A DNA stretch of 10,156 nucleotides from an uncultured Alphaproteobacteria bacterium (GTDB taxonomy: Bacteria; Pseudomonadota; Alphaproteobacteria; Micavibrionales; Micavibrionaceae): contig CAKTCH010000038.1 in assembly GCA_934538895.1 (NCBI GenBank), positions 1-10,156 of the forward strand. Reading direction: 5' to 3'. Under the pieces are notes generated by a model, which saw only the letters and a program-made list of their open reading frames with translations, searched no databases and was not told the DNA's origin. A program made the position numbers and the translations under genes. This document shows, piece after piece, positions 1 through 6,772 of this stretch; within the stretch, counting starts at the first letter, position 1; the number at the start of each line of letters is the position of its first letter.

Positions 1-816
1 CACCAGGCGGAACTCGAGCGCCTCGCGATCTACTCGTTCCATGCGAGATGCGCCAGGCGATGGCAGGACGGTCGGGTGTTCATCGTCGGCGATGCCGCGC
101 ATCAGATGCCGCCGTTCTTCGGCCGCGGCATGGTCTCAGGTTCCCGAGATGTGCTCAACCTCGGATGGAAGCTCGACCAGGTGCTGCGCGGCGTCGCCCC
201 CGCCGCACTGCTCGACACCTACGGTCCGGAGCGCATCGCGCACATTCAGTACGCGCTCGACATGTCGGTCGCGCTCGGCCGGATGATCTGCGAGACCGAT
301 CCGGTGCGCGTCGCCGAGCGTGATGCCCATTTCCTCGAGGTCGGCCCGTTCCCGTGGAATGCGATGCCGCCCATGCCGCCCGAGATCCTCGGCCCCGGAT
401 TCTTCCCGGGCGGTGCACCGGGGGATGATCCGGTCGCCGGTGCGATCGGCCAGCAGCACCCGATGCTCGGGCCGGACGGCCAGGTGGCGCTCCTCGATGC
501 CGTCGCCTTCGGCGAGTTCCTCATCCTGTGCGACATGCGGCGGCTGTCCGCCGAGGACGCGCAGCGGATCCGCGCGGCGAAACCGGCGCACATCGCGACG
601 AAGGTCGTCGAGGTCCTGCCCGCCGGCGCCCCGCAGCCCAATCGGCACGCCGGCAACGACGTCATCGGGCGCTACGGCGAGCTCTTCGACCTGATCGACC
701 GCCGAGTCATCGTGTACCGCCCCGACTTCCACGGGTTCGGCTCCGCCTCGACGCTGACCGAGGCCATCGCGCTCGTGGCCGCCCTCGACCCGTTCCGCGC
801 CTTGGAGGCAGCATGA
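1..816 (+). CDS. FAD-dependent aromatic monooxygenase, MhpA/phenol-hydroxylase type, 3' part only
   Basis: Frame 1 is open from the first base, so the gene begins outside the window and 271 C-terminal residues are seen. Residues 25-38 hold the FAD-ribityl motif of class A flavoprotein hydroxylases (GDAAH followed by QMPP), then GRGM-SG-RD-LNL-WKL, the usual second part of the FAD-binding domain. The C-terminal ~110 residues end in a thioredoxin-like domain with VIVYRPDFHGFGSA, as in MhpA-like and phenol 2-monooxygenase-like enzymes. These enzymes use NAD(P)H and O2 to hydroxylate a phenolic ring; the substrate cannot be told here. The stop overlaps the thiolase start (ATGA), implying translational coupling in the source genome. 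Codons are strongly G/C-ending, unlike genes after ~1.1 kb, so this gene may come from another genome (see findings). The internal GTG at 76 lies inside the conserved domain and is not the start. Confidence 0.88.
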   Translation, partial: HQAELERLAIYSFHARCARRWQDGRVFIVGDAAHQMPPFFGRGMVSGSRDVLNLGWKLDQVLRGVAPAALLDTYGPERIAHIQYALDMSVALGRMICETDPVRVAERDAHFLEVGPFPWNAMPPMPPEILGPGFFPGGAPGDDPVAGAIGQQHPMLGPDGQVALLDAVAFGEFLILCDMRRLSAEDAQRIRAAKPAHIATKVVEVLPAGAPQPNRHAGNDVIGRYGELFDLIDRRVIVYRPDFHGFGSASTLTEAIALVAALDPFRALEAA

Positions 817-1955
817 CCGACTTCGCTGACGACGACGCCATCATCGTGTCGATTGCCCGCACGCCGATCGGCCGCGCGCATCGCGGCGGCCTCACCGAGG
901 TGCGCGGCGACGAGCTCGAGCGGCAAGTCTGCGCCGACGTGCTCGACCGGGTGCCCTCGGTCGCCGTCGAGGACCTCGACGACCTGATCCTCGGGACCGC
1001 AGGACCCGAGGGCGAGCAGGGCTTCAACCTGGCCAAAATCGTGGGCCAGCTGGCCGGTCTGCCCAAGTCCGTGGCCGGGGCGACGATAAACCGGTTCTGC
1101 GGCTCCTCCATGACCACTGTGCAGATGGCCGCCGGTTATATCCAGATGGGCGCTGGCGACGTGTTTATCTGCGGCGGCGTCGAATCCATGACGCGCATCC
1201 CCATGGGCGGGTTCAACCCGCTGCCGAACCCGAAGCTGGGCCAGATTTATCCCGCGGCCTACATGGGTATGGGCGAAACGGCGGAAAATCTCGCCAAGAA
1301 ATACCAGATCACCCGTAAAGAACAGGAAGAATTCGCCGCGAAGTCTCATAACAAAGCCGCCGCCGCCGCTTCTTCCGGCAAGTTTGACGATGAAATCGTC
1401 GCGATCGGCGATGTCAAAGCCGACGGCACGATCCGCCCCGAAACCACCCCCGAAACCCTCGCGGCGCTCAAGCCCGCCTTCCTTGAGGACGGCACGGTGA
1501 CCGCCGGCACGTCATCCCCGCTGACCGACGGCGCGGCGATGGTGCTGGTGGCGTCCGAAGATTACGCCCGTAAGCATAACCTGCCGATGATGGCGCGTGT
1601 CGTTTCCGTCGGCGTCGCCGGTTGCGGCGCCGAGATCATGGGGATCGGCCCTGTCCCGTCCTCGCAGAAGGCTTTGGCGCGCGCCGGGCTTTCCATCAGC
1701 GATATCGACATCTTCGAACTGAACGAAGCCTTCGCGGCGCAGGGGCTTTCCGTGGTGAAGGAACTCGGCATTGACCAGTCGAAACTGAATCTCGACGGCG
1801 GCGCGATCGCGTTGGGGCACCCGCTGGGCGCGTCCGGCGCGCGCATCACCGGCAAGCTCGCGAGCCTGCTGGTGCGCGAGAAGAAAAAACGCGGCCTTGC
1901 CACCATGTGCATCGGCGGCGGCCAGGGTACGGCCATCGTCCTTGAGGCCGCATGA
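813..1955 (+). CDS. fadA: Thiolase (acetyl-CoA C-acyltransferase)
   Basis: The product is 380 residues, close to the usual 385-400. It performs the last beta-oxidation step, thiolytic cleavage of 3-ketoacyl-CoA to acetyl-CoA and a shortened acyl-CoA. The nucleophilic cysteine is C96 in NRFCGSSM, the catalytic histidine is H336 in GHPLGASGAR, and the second cysteine is C366 in CIGGGQG; NEAF is at 304-307. The ATG at 813 has GGAGG about 5 bases upstream and overlaps the previous stop. The same frame is open further upstream, but only as a shadow of the monooxygenase. Codon use changes sharply inside the gene: before ~1080 Glu is only GAG, after ~1180 it is mostly GAA. The first ~70 residues (IVSIARTPIGRA, VRGDEL, DDLILG) recall actinobacterial thiolases and the rest recall proteobacterial ones. 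The protein is complete in frame but could be a chimera. A FadN-like gene follows after 63 bases, so the C-terminal part belongs to a beta-oxidation operon. Confidence 0.9.
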   Translation: MTDFADDDAIIVSIARTPIGRAHRGGLTEVRGDELERQVCADVLDRVPSVAVEDLDDLILGTAGPEGEQGFNLAKIVGQLAGLPKSVAGATINRFCGSSMTTVQMAAGYIQMGAGDVFICGGVESMTRIPMGGFNPLPNPKLGQIYPAAYMGMGETAENLAKKYQITRKEQEEFAAKSHNKAAAAASSGKFDDEIVAIGDVKADGTIRPETTPETLAALKPAFLEDGTVTAGTSSPLTDGAAMVLVASEDYARKHNLPMMARVVSVGVAGCGAEIMGIGPVPSSQKALARAGLSISDIDIFELNEAFAAQGLSVVKELGIDQSKLNLDGGAIALGHPLGASGARITGKLASLLVREKKKRGLATMCIGGGQGTAIVLEAA

Positions 1956-1981
1956 CGTAAGAAGGATGAAGGCCAATCATT

Positions 1982-1996
1982 GCCCGGCAACCGGGC
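1982..1996 (+). other. Short perfect hairpin between thiolase and fadN-like gene
   Basis: GCCCGG, loop CAA, CCGGGC forms a 6-bp all-GC stem in the 63-base gap, 22 bases before the fadN-like ATG. No T-tract follows, so it is not a standard terminator. It could stabilise mRNA ends or tune expression of the two genes. It also overlaps the only upstream in-frame alternative start (TTG at 1980), arguing against that start. Confidence 0.4.
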
Positions 1997-2018
1997 GCAG
2001 CCAGCTGGAGTGGGCGAC

Positions 2019-4451
2019 ATGACAACACAAACAACAATCAGGAAAGTCGGCGTTATCGGCTCCGGCGTCATGGGTTCCGGCATCGCCGCCCAGATCGCCA
2101 ATGCGGGAATCCCGGTCGTGCTGCTGGATATCAAACCCGCCGACGGCACCAACCTCGCCGCCAGGGCCGTCGAGAAAATGCTCAAGGCCGATCCCGCGCC
2201 GTTCATGAGCGCGCGTAACGCAAAACTCATCACCCCCGGCAACATGGAAGACGATATCGGCCTGCTGTCCGATTGCGACTGGATCGTCGAAGTGGTGCTC
2301 GAAGATCTCAAGATCAAACATGCCACTTACGAGAAAATCCAGAAAGTGCGCAAGGCGGGTTCCATCGTGTCTTCCAACACCTCGACCATCCCGCTGCATA
2401 ATCTCGTGGAACCCTTCGGCGACGATTTCGCCAGGGATTTCCTGATTACCCACTTCTTCAACCCGCCGCGCTACATGCGCCTGCTGGAAATCGTCGTCGG
2501 TGAAAAGACCCGCAAGGATGCGCTTGCCGCCGTACAATCCTTCTGCGATGTGCAACTGGGCAAGGGCATCGTGTTCTGTCACGACACGCCGGGCTTCATC
2601 GCCAACCGTCTCGGCGTTTACTGGCTTACCGCCGGCATCCGTTACGCAGTCGATCAGAATGTGACGGTGGAACTGGCGGACGCGATCCTCTCCAAACCTG
2701 TCGGCATCCCGAAAACGGGTGTATTCGGTTTGATCGATCTGGTCGGTATCGACCTGATGCCGCATCTGGCGCAATCTCTGCTCTCGACTTTGCCGGAAAA
2801 CGACGATTACCGCCGCATCTTCAAGGATTACGATTTCATCAAGGGCATGATCGCCGCCGGCTATACGGGCCGCAAGGGCAAGGGCGGCTTCTACCGCCTG
2901 AACATGGAAGCGGGCAAGGTCAAGGAAGCATACGACATCAGCGCGCCCGCCTTTGCCGAAAGCAACTACAGGAAGGCCGATAAGCCCAAACCCGCTTCCG
3001 CCGAACTGGGCAGGCAAGGCCTGAAAGCCGTACTGACGGCGGACGATCCGGCTTCCGGTTATGCCTGGGCCGTGCTGCGCGATACGCTTTGGTATGCGGC
3101 GTCCCTCGTACCGGAAATCGCCGATGATGTCGCGGCGGTCGATGAAGCCATGCGCCTCGGCTATAACTGGAAAAAAGGCCCGTTCGAGATGATCGACGAT
3201 CTCGGCCCCGCCTGGTTCGCTGAACAACTCAAAGCCCAGGGCCTGTCCGTGCCGCCGCTGCTGGCCAAAGTCGGCGATGGCACCTTCTATAAAGTCGGCG
3301 ATGGCACCTTCTATAAAGTCGAAAATGCCAAAACCCATTATTTCGGCACCGATGGCCGATATCACGAAATCGTCCGCGCCGAAGGCGTGTTGCTGCTGCG
3401 CGATATCAAGCTTGGCGCCAAGCCGCTTTTCAAAACGGCGTCCGCCGCCCTGTGGGACATCGGCGACGGCGTCGTCTGCGTCGAATTCACCGGGAAAATG
3501 AACGCGCTCGATGAGCAGGTTTTCGAAGTCTACCAGCACGCGATCAAGCTCATCGGTGACGGCAAGGGCGATTACAAGGCCATGGTCATCTATAACGAAG
3601 GTTCCGCTTTCTCCGCCGGGGCCAATCTCGGCCTGGCCATGTTCGCGATGAATATCGCCCTGTGGCCGCAGATCGAGGAATTGATCAGCGGCGGCCAGCG
3701 CACTTACCGCGCGCTCAAATACGCACCCTTCCCGGTGGTGGCGGCACCTTCGGGCATGGCGCTGGGCGGCGGCTGCGAGATTCTGCTTCACGCCGATCAT
3801 GTGCAGGCGCACGCCGAAACCTATTGCGGCCTCGTCGAAGTCGGCGTCGGTTTGATTCCCGGCTGGGGCGGCTGCAAGGAAATGATCCTGCGTTATCAGG
3901 AGCGCGAACGCGCCGCCGGCAGGAAGGCGATCAAGGCGGCGACGGGCCGGGAAAAAATCTGGTTCTCGCCCGCCAACACGCCGATGGGCGCGGTGCGTCA
4001 GGCGTTCGAGACGATCGGCACCGCCAGGGTGGCGAAGTCCGCCGCCGAAGCGAAAGAGATCGGCTATTTCAAAGACACCGACGGCATCACCATGAACCGC
4101 GACCGCCTGCTGTTCGACGCCAAGCAAAAGGCGTTGGCACTGGCGCAAAACTATGTCACGCCCGAACCGGTCAAGGAAATCCGCCTGCCGGGGCCGTCAG
4201 GCAAATACGCGCTCGACATGGCCGTGGCCGATATGCGCAAGAACGGCAAGGCCACCCCTTACGACGTCGAGGTCTGCGGCCTGCTGACGACCGTGCTGAC
4301 CGGCGGCGAGAAAGCCGATTGGACCAATCCGGTTTCGGAAGACGATATATTGAAGCTCGAAGTACGCGAATTCCTGAAACTCGTGCGTAACGAAGGCACG
4401 ATGGCGCGTATCGAACATATGCTTTCCACCGGCAAGCCGTTACGTAACTAA
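2019..4451 (+). CDS. fadN: FadN-type 3-hydroxyacyl-CoA dehydrogenase / enoyl-CoA hydratase fusion
   Basis: The product is 810 residues and should catalyse the two middle beta-oxidation steps, hydration of enoyl-CoA and NAD-dependent oxidation of 3-hydroxyacyl-CoA. The dehydrogenase comes first: Rossmann motif GSGVMGSGIA (14-23), SNTS (119-122), catalytic H145 in HFFNP with E157 in LLEIV, and DTPGFIANR (189-197). C-terminal 3HCDH domains span about 190-400. A crotonase domain follows from about 480: FSAGANLG (oxyanion region, ~531-538) and both catalytic glutamates, E587 in GGGCE and E607 in LVEVGVGLIPG, with the standard 20-residue spacing. This dehydrogenase-first order is that of B. subtilis FadN (YusL), opposite to E. 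coli FadB/FadJ, where hydratase is first. The ATG at 2019 is chosen because GGAG lies 8 bases upstream and the Rossmann motif starts soon after; a TTG at 1980 would only add 13 unlikely residues. An 8-residue segment (KVGDGTFY) is duplicated at 417-432. Confidence 0.93.
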   Translation: MTTQTTIRKVGVIGSGVMGSGIAAQIANAGIPVVLLDIKPADGTNLAARAVEKMLKADPAPFMSARNAKLITPGNMEDDIGLLSDCDWIVEVVLEDLKIKHATYEKIQKVRKAGSIVSSNTSTIPLHNLVEPFGDDFARDFLITHFFNPPRYMRLLEIVVGEKTRKDALAAVQSFCDVQLGKGIVFCHDTPGFIANRLGVYWLTAGIRYAVDQNVTVELADAILSKPVGIPKTGVFGLIDLVGIDLMPHLAQSLLSTLPENDDYRRIFKDYDFIKGMIAAGYTGRKGKGGFYRLNMEAGKVKEAYDISAPAFAESNYRKADKPKPASAELGRQGLKAVLTADDPASGYAWAVLRDTLWYAASLVPEIADDVAAVDEAMRLGYNWKKGPFEMIDDLGPAWFAEQLKAQGLSVPPLLAKVGDGTFYKVGDGTFYKVENAKTHYFGTDGRYHEIVRAEGVLLLRDIKLGAKPLFKTASAALWDIGDGVVCVEFTGKMNALDEQVFEVYQHAIKLIGDGKGDYKAMVIYNEGSAFSAGANLGLAMFAMNIALWPQIEELISGGQRTYRALKYAPFPVVAAPSGMALGGGCEILLHADHVQAHAETYCGLVEVGVGLIPGWGGCKEMILRYQERERAAGRKAIKAATGREKIWFSPANTPMGAVRQAFETIGTARVAKSAAEAKEIGYFKDTDGITMNRDRLLFDAKQKALALAQNYVTPEPVKEIRLPGPSGKYALDMAVADMRKNGKATPYDVEVCGLLTTVLTGGEKADWTNPVSEDDILKLEVREFLKLVRNEGTMARIEHMLSTGKPLRN
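3267..3314 (+). repeat. Perfect 24-bp tandem duplication inside the fadN-like gene
   Basis: Two identical 24-base units (3267-3290 and 3291-3314) encode KVGDGTFY twice, and the next six bases repeat the first six of the unit. The duplication is in frame and sits in the linker between dehydrogenase and hydratase parts, where one copy is what the family would lead one to expect. Identity at the DNA level, with no silent differences, points to a recent slippage event or a sequence/assembly artefact. Confidence 0.95.
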
Positions 4452-4461
4452 GGGGGGCGCG

Positions 4462-4707
4462 ATGTTCGATTTCTTCAAGAAACGCAAGGAAAAGGCGCAG
4501 GCCGAAAAATCGGCGGCGATCCGCGCTCAGGCCATGGAGAATGTCCGGGGCGCCCGCGCGCGCCTGGGTGACGACACCATCCAGAAAATGGCGGCGATCC
4601 TGCGCGAACAGGAAGGTTCGGCGATGAAAAAAGCCGAAGAACAGATCAAAAGCTTCGACAAGACCCGCATCGCCGACAACATCAAAACCATGATCGATGA
4701 AAAATAG
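4462..4707 (+). CDS. Small charged helical protein, unknown function
   Basis: I do not recognise this 81-residue protein. It starts with MFDFFKKRKEK, an aromatic and lysine-rich N-terminus, then is almost all predicted helix rich in Lys, Glu, Ala and Arg, with few hydrophobic residues except scattered Ile/Met that could make an amphipathic or short coiled-coil helix. There is no signal peptide, membrane segment or cysteine. The ATG lies 10 bases after the fadN-like stop with a purine-rich AGGGGGG just upstream, so it is very likely co-transcribed and translated as the last gene of the thiolase-fadN unit. Its codon use fits its neighbours. A role as an accessory of the beta-oxidation enzymes is only inferred from position; the N-terminal FFKK stretch could equally mediate peripheral membrane contact. 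Confidence 0.75.
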   Translation: MFDFFKKRKEKAQAEKSAAIRAQAMENVRGARARLGDDTIQKMAAILREQEGSAMKKAEEQIKSFDKTRIADNIKTMIDEK

Positions 4708-4969
4708 GCAAAAAAAACAGGCACAGACCTGGAAGGGGAATGGCCTGTACCTGAATTCTTTGGAGAGACAGTAATTACGCTTACATCTCTATATTATTAT
4801 GTTCTAATGTTCGAGGCAAGCCCTTTTCGCGCGGCAACGAATATCTTAAGTATTAAAGGGTTCAAGCCCTTGGTTTTAAAAAGAAAAATACGCACCCGCC
4901 TGTGTTTTATCCAGCATTCCACGCTATATTATATGAACCGGATCACGTCCTAAGGAGCCTTGAAAGACC
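4708..4969 (+). other. AT-richer intergenic region with fadE-like promoter area
   Basis: This 262-base gap is clearly richer in A/T than the flanking genes and separates two transcription units. An ACAGGC/GCCTGT inverted pair (4717-4722, 4743-4748) with a 20-base loop and no T-tract follows the small gene and is only a weak terminator candidate. The nonamer CAAGCCCTT occurs twice (4817-4825, 4863-4871); the second is part of a short AAGGG/CCCTT inverted pair. ATCCAGCATT is at 4909-4918. No convincing coding frame is seen. Confidence 0.6.
4925..4957 (+). promoter_or_regulatory. Putative -10 box and ribosome binding site of the acyl-CoA dehydrogenase gene
   Basis: TATATT at 4925-4930 (or the overlapping TATTAT at 4927-4932) resembles a sigma-70 -10 box. 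No good -35 hexamer is present at 16-18 bases, so an activator or another sigma factor is possible. AAGGAG at 4952-4957 is a strong Shine-Dalgarno sequence, but its 12-base distance to the ATG at 4970 is slightly long. Confidence 0.4.
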
Positions 4970-6772
4970 ATGCCATCCTACAAAACCCCCCTCGAAAATA
5001 TCCGCTTCGTCTTGCATGAAGTTCTGGAAGCGGAAAAGCTTTCCAGTCTGCCGGGCTACGAGGAAGCCACCCCCGACCTGATCGACCAGATCGTCGAGGA
5101 AGGGGCCAAAATCTGCGAGCAGGTCCTGTTCCCGCTGAACCAGTCCGGCGACGCCGAGGGCTGTCACTTTGAAAATGGTGTCGTCCGCACGCCGAAGGGT
5201 TTCAGGGACGCTTATAAAACGTTCTGCCAGGGCGGCTGGCCGGGCCTCGGCGCCGACCCGCGATATGGCGGCATGGGGATGCCGCACATGGTCAATTGCG
5301 TGCTGCAGGAAATGATCTGCTCCGCCAACATGTCGTTTGGCATGTATCCGGGCCTTTCGGAAGGGGCTTACCGCGCGATCTATCTGCACGGCACGCCGGA
5401 ACAAAAAGATACCTACCTGCCCAAAATCGTCAGCGGCGAATGGTCGGGCACGATGTGCCTCACCGAACCGCATTGCGGCACCGACCTCGGCCTGATTAAA
5501 ACGAAAGCCGTTCCCGGCGGCGACGGTTCCTATAAAATCAGCGGCACCAAGATTTTCATCTCCGCGGGCGAGCACGACCTGACCGATAACATCATTCACC
5601 TCGTGCTGGCGAAACTGCCCGACGCGCCCGAAGGTTCGCGCGGCATCTCGCTCTTCGTCGTGCCGAAATTCCTGCCGAAGGAAGAAGGTGGCCAGTTGAA
5701 ACCGGGCGCGCGCAACGGTGTGATGTGCGGCTCCATCGAGCATAAAATGGGTATCAAGGCGTCCTCTACCTGCGTGATGAATTTCGATGGTGCGCAAGGC
5801 TGGCTGGTCGGTGAGCCCCATAAAGGCCTGAAAGCCATGTTCACGATGATGAACGCCGCCCGCCTCGGCGTCGCCATGCAGGGCCTCGGCATCGCCGAAG
5901 TCGCTCTGCAGAACGGCCTGAACTACGCCAGGGACCGTTTACAGATGCGCGCGCTCGACGGCGCGAAAGCGCCGGAAAAACCGGCGGACCCGATCATCGT
6001 CCATCCCGACGTGCGCCGGATGCTGCTGACCTCCAAAGCGTTCACCGAAGGCGCCCGCGCATTGTCTTACTGGGTGGGTTATCACCTCGATCTGGCGGAA
6101 AAACATCCGGACGCGAACGTGCGTCAGGCGGCGGACGATCTCGTGGCGCTGATGACCCCGATCATCAAATCCTACCAGACCGATATGGGCTTCGAAGTCG
6201 CCTCCACCGCGATGCAGATCCATGGCGGCCACGGCTATATCTGGGATTACGGCGTCGAACAGTATGCGCGCGACGCCCGCATCGCCATGATTTACGAAGG
6301 CACCAACGGCATTCAGGCGCTCGACCTCGTGGGCCGCAAGATGGGCGAGGGCTATGGCCGCCTGCTGCGCCGTTTCTTCCACCCGGTCACCGCCTTCATC
6401 GAGCAGAACCAGGAAGACCCGCGCATGGGCGAATTCATCTTCCCGCTGGCGAAATCCGTGGCCAAGCTCCAGCAGCTCACCGCCGGCGTCGCCATGAAGG
6501 GGTTGAAAGACCCCAACGAAGCCGGCGCGGCCTCTTCCGATTACCTGCGCATGTTCGCGCTGGTGGCGGTCGGTTATATGTGGGCGCTGATGGCGAAAAC
6601 CGCGTTGGAGAAAATGGAGTCGGGCGCCGATGGCCGCGACGAATTCTACGACAGCAAGATCAAGACCGCGCGTTTCTATTTCGCGCGGATGCTCCCCGAT
6701 ACCGAAGCCCATTTCAGAAAAGCCATGGCCGGGGCCGACAGCCTGATGGAACTGCAAGCTTCCGGTTTCTGA
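4970..6772 (+). CDS. Acyl-CoA dehydrogenase, long DmdC-like type
   Basis: The product is 600 residues, the size of the DmdC-like/long acyl-CoA dehydrogenase branch rather than the ~380 residues of short- and medium-chain enzymes. It oxidises acyl-CoA to trans-2-enoyl-CoA with FAD, passing electrons to an electron-transfer flavoprotein. MCLTEPHCGTDLG (162-174) is the FAD/substrate loop, followed by the beta domain with ISGTKIFISAGEHD (190-203). AMQIHGGHGY (414-423) and the catalytic base E443 in IYEGTNGIQALDL are intact. About 140 further residues form the extra C-terminal domain typical of this branch. The enzyme could act on ordinary long-chain acyl-CoAs (a FadE role), as the thiolase and FadN-like genes suggest, or on 3-methylmercaptopropionyl-CoA as true DmdC does; no other dimethylsulfoniopropionate genes are seen, so the first is preferred. 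The next gene starts at the base after its stop. Confidence 0.94.
   Translation: MPSYKTPLENIRFVLHEVLEAEKLSSLPGYEEATPDLIDQIVEEGAKICEQVLFPLNQSGDAEGCHFENGVVRTPKGFRDAYKTFCQGGWPGLGADPRYGGMGMPHMVNCVLQEMICSANMSFGMYPGLSEGAYRAIYLHGTPEQKDTYLPKIVSGEWSGTMCLTEPHCGTDLGLIKTKAVPGGDGSYKISGTKIFISAGEHDLTDNIIHLVLAKLPDAPEGSRGISLFVVPKFLPKEEGGQLKPGARNGVMCGSIEHKMGIKASSTCVMNFDGAQGWLVGEPHKGLKAMFTMMNAARLGVAMQGLGIAEVALQNGLNYARDRLQMRALDGAKAPEKPADPIIVHPDVRRMLLTSKAFTEGARALSYWVGYHLDLAEKHPDANVRQAADDLVALMTPIIKSYQTDMGFEVASTAMQIHGGHGYIWDYGVEQYARDARIAMIYEGTNGIQALDLVGRKMGEGYGRLLRRFFHPVTAFIEQNQEDPRMGEFIFPLAKSVAKLQQLTAGVAMKGLKDPNEAGAASSDYLRMFALVAVGYMWALMAKTALEKMESGADGRDEFYDSKIKTARFYFARMLPDTEAHFRKAMAGADSLMELQASGF

Noticed and set aside
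528..812. In-frame extension of the thiolase by 95 residues upstream.
   Set aside because: It lies wholly inside the monooxygenase gene in another frame, reads as arginine/proline-rich nonsense, and the ATG at 813 has a strong ribosome binding site.
1980..2018. TTG at 1980 as start of the fadN-like gene.
   Set aside because: It would add 13 residues unlike the family, sits in a GC hairpin and lacks a ribosome binding site, whereas GGAG precedes the ATG at 2019.
1977..4148. A 723-codon open frame on the - strand opposite the fadN-like gene.
   Set aside because: It has no recognisable domain, and the + strand frame carries all catalytic motifs. Long antisense frames arise from biased codon use in high-GC genes.
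4717..4748. ACAGGC/GCCTGT hairpin after the small gene as a terminator.
   Set aside because: The loop is 20 bases, the stem only six pairs and there is no T-tract, so termination here is not supported.
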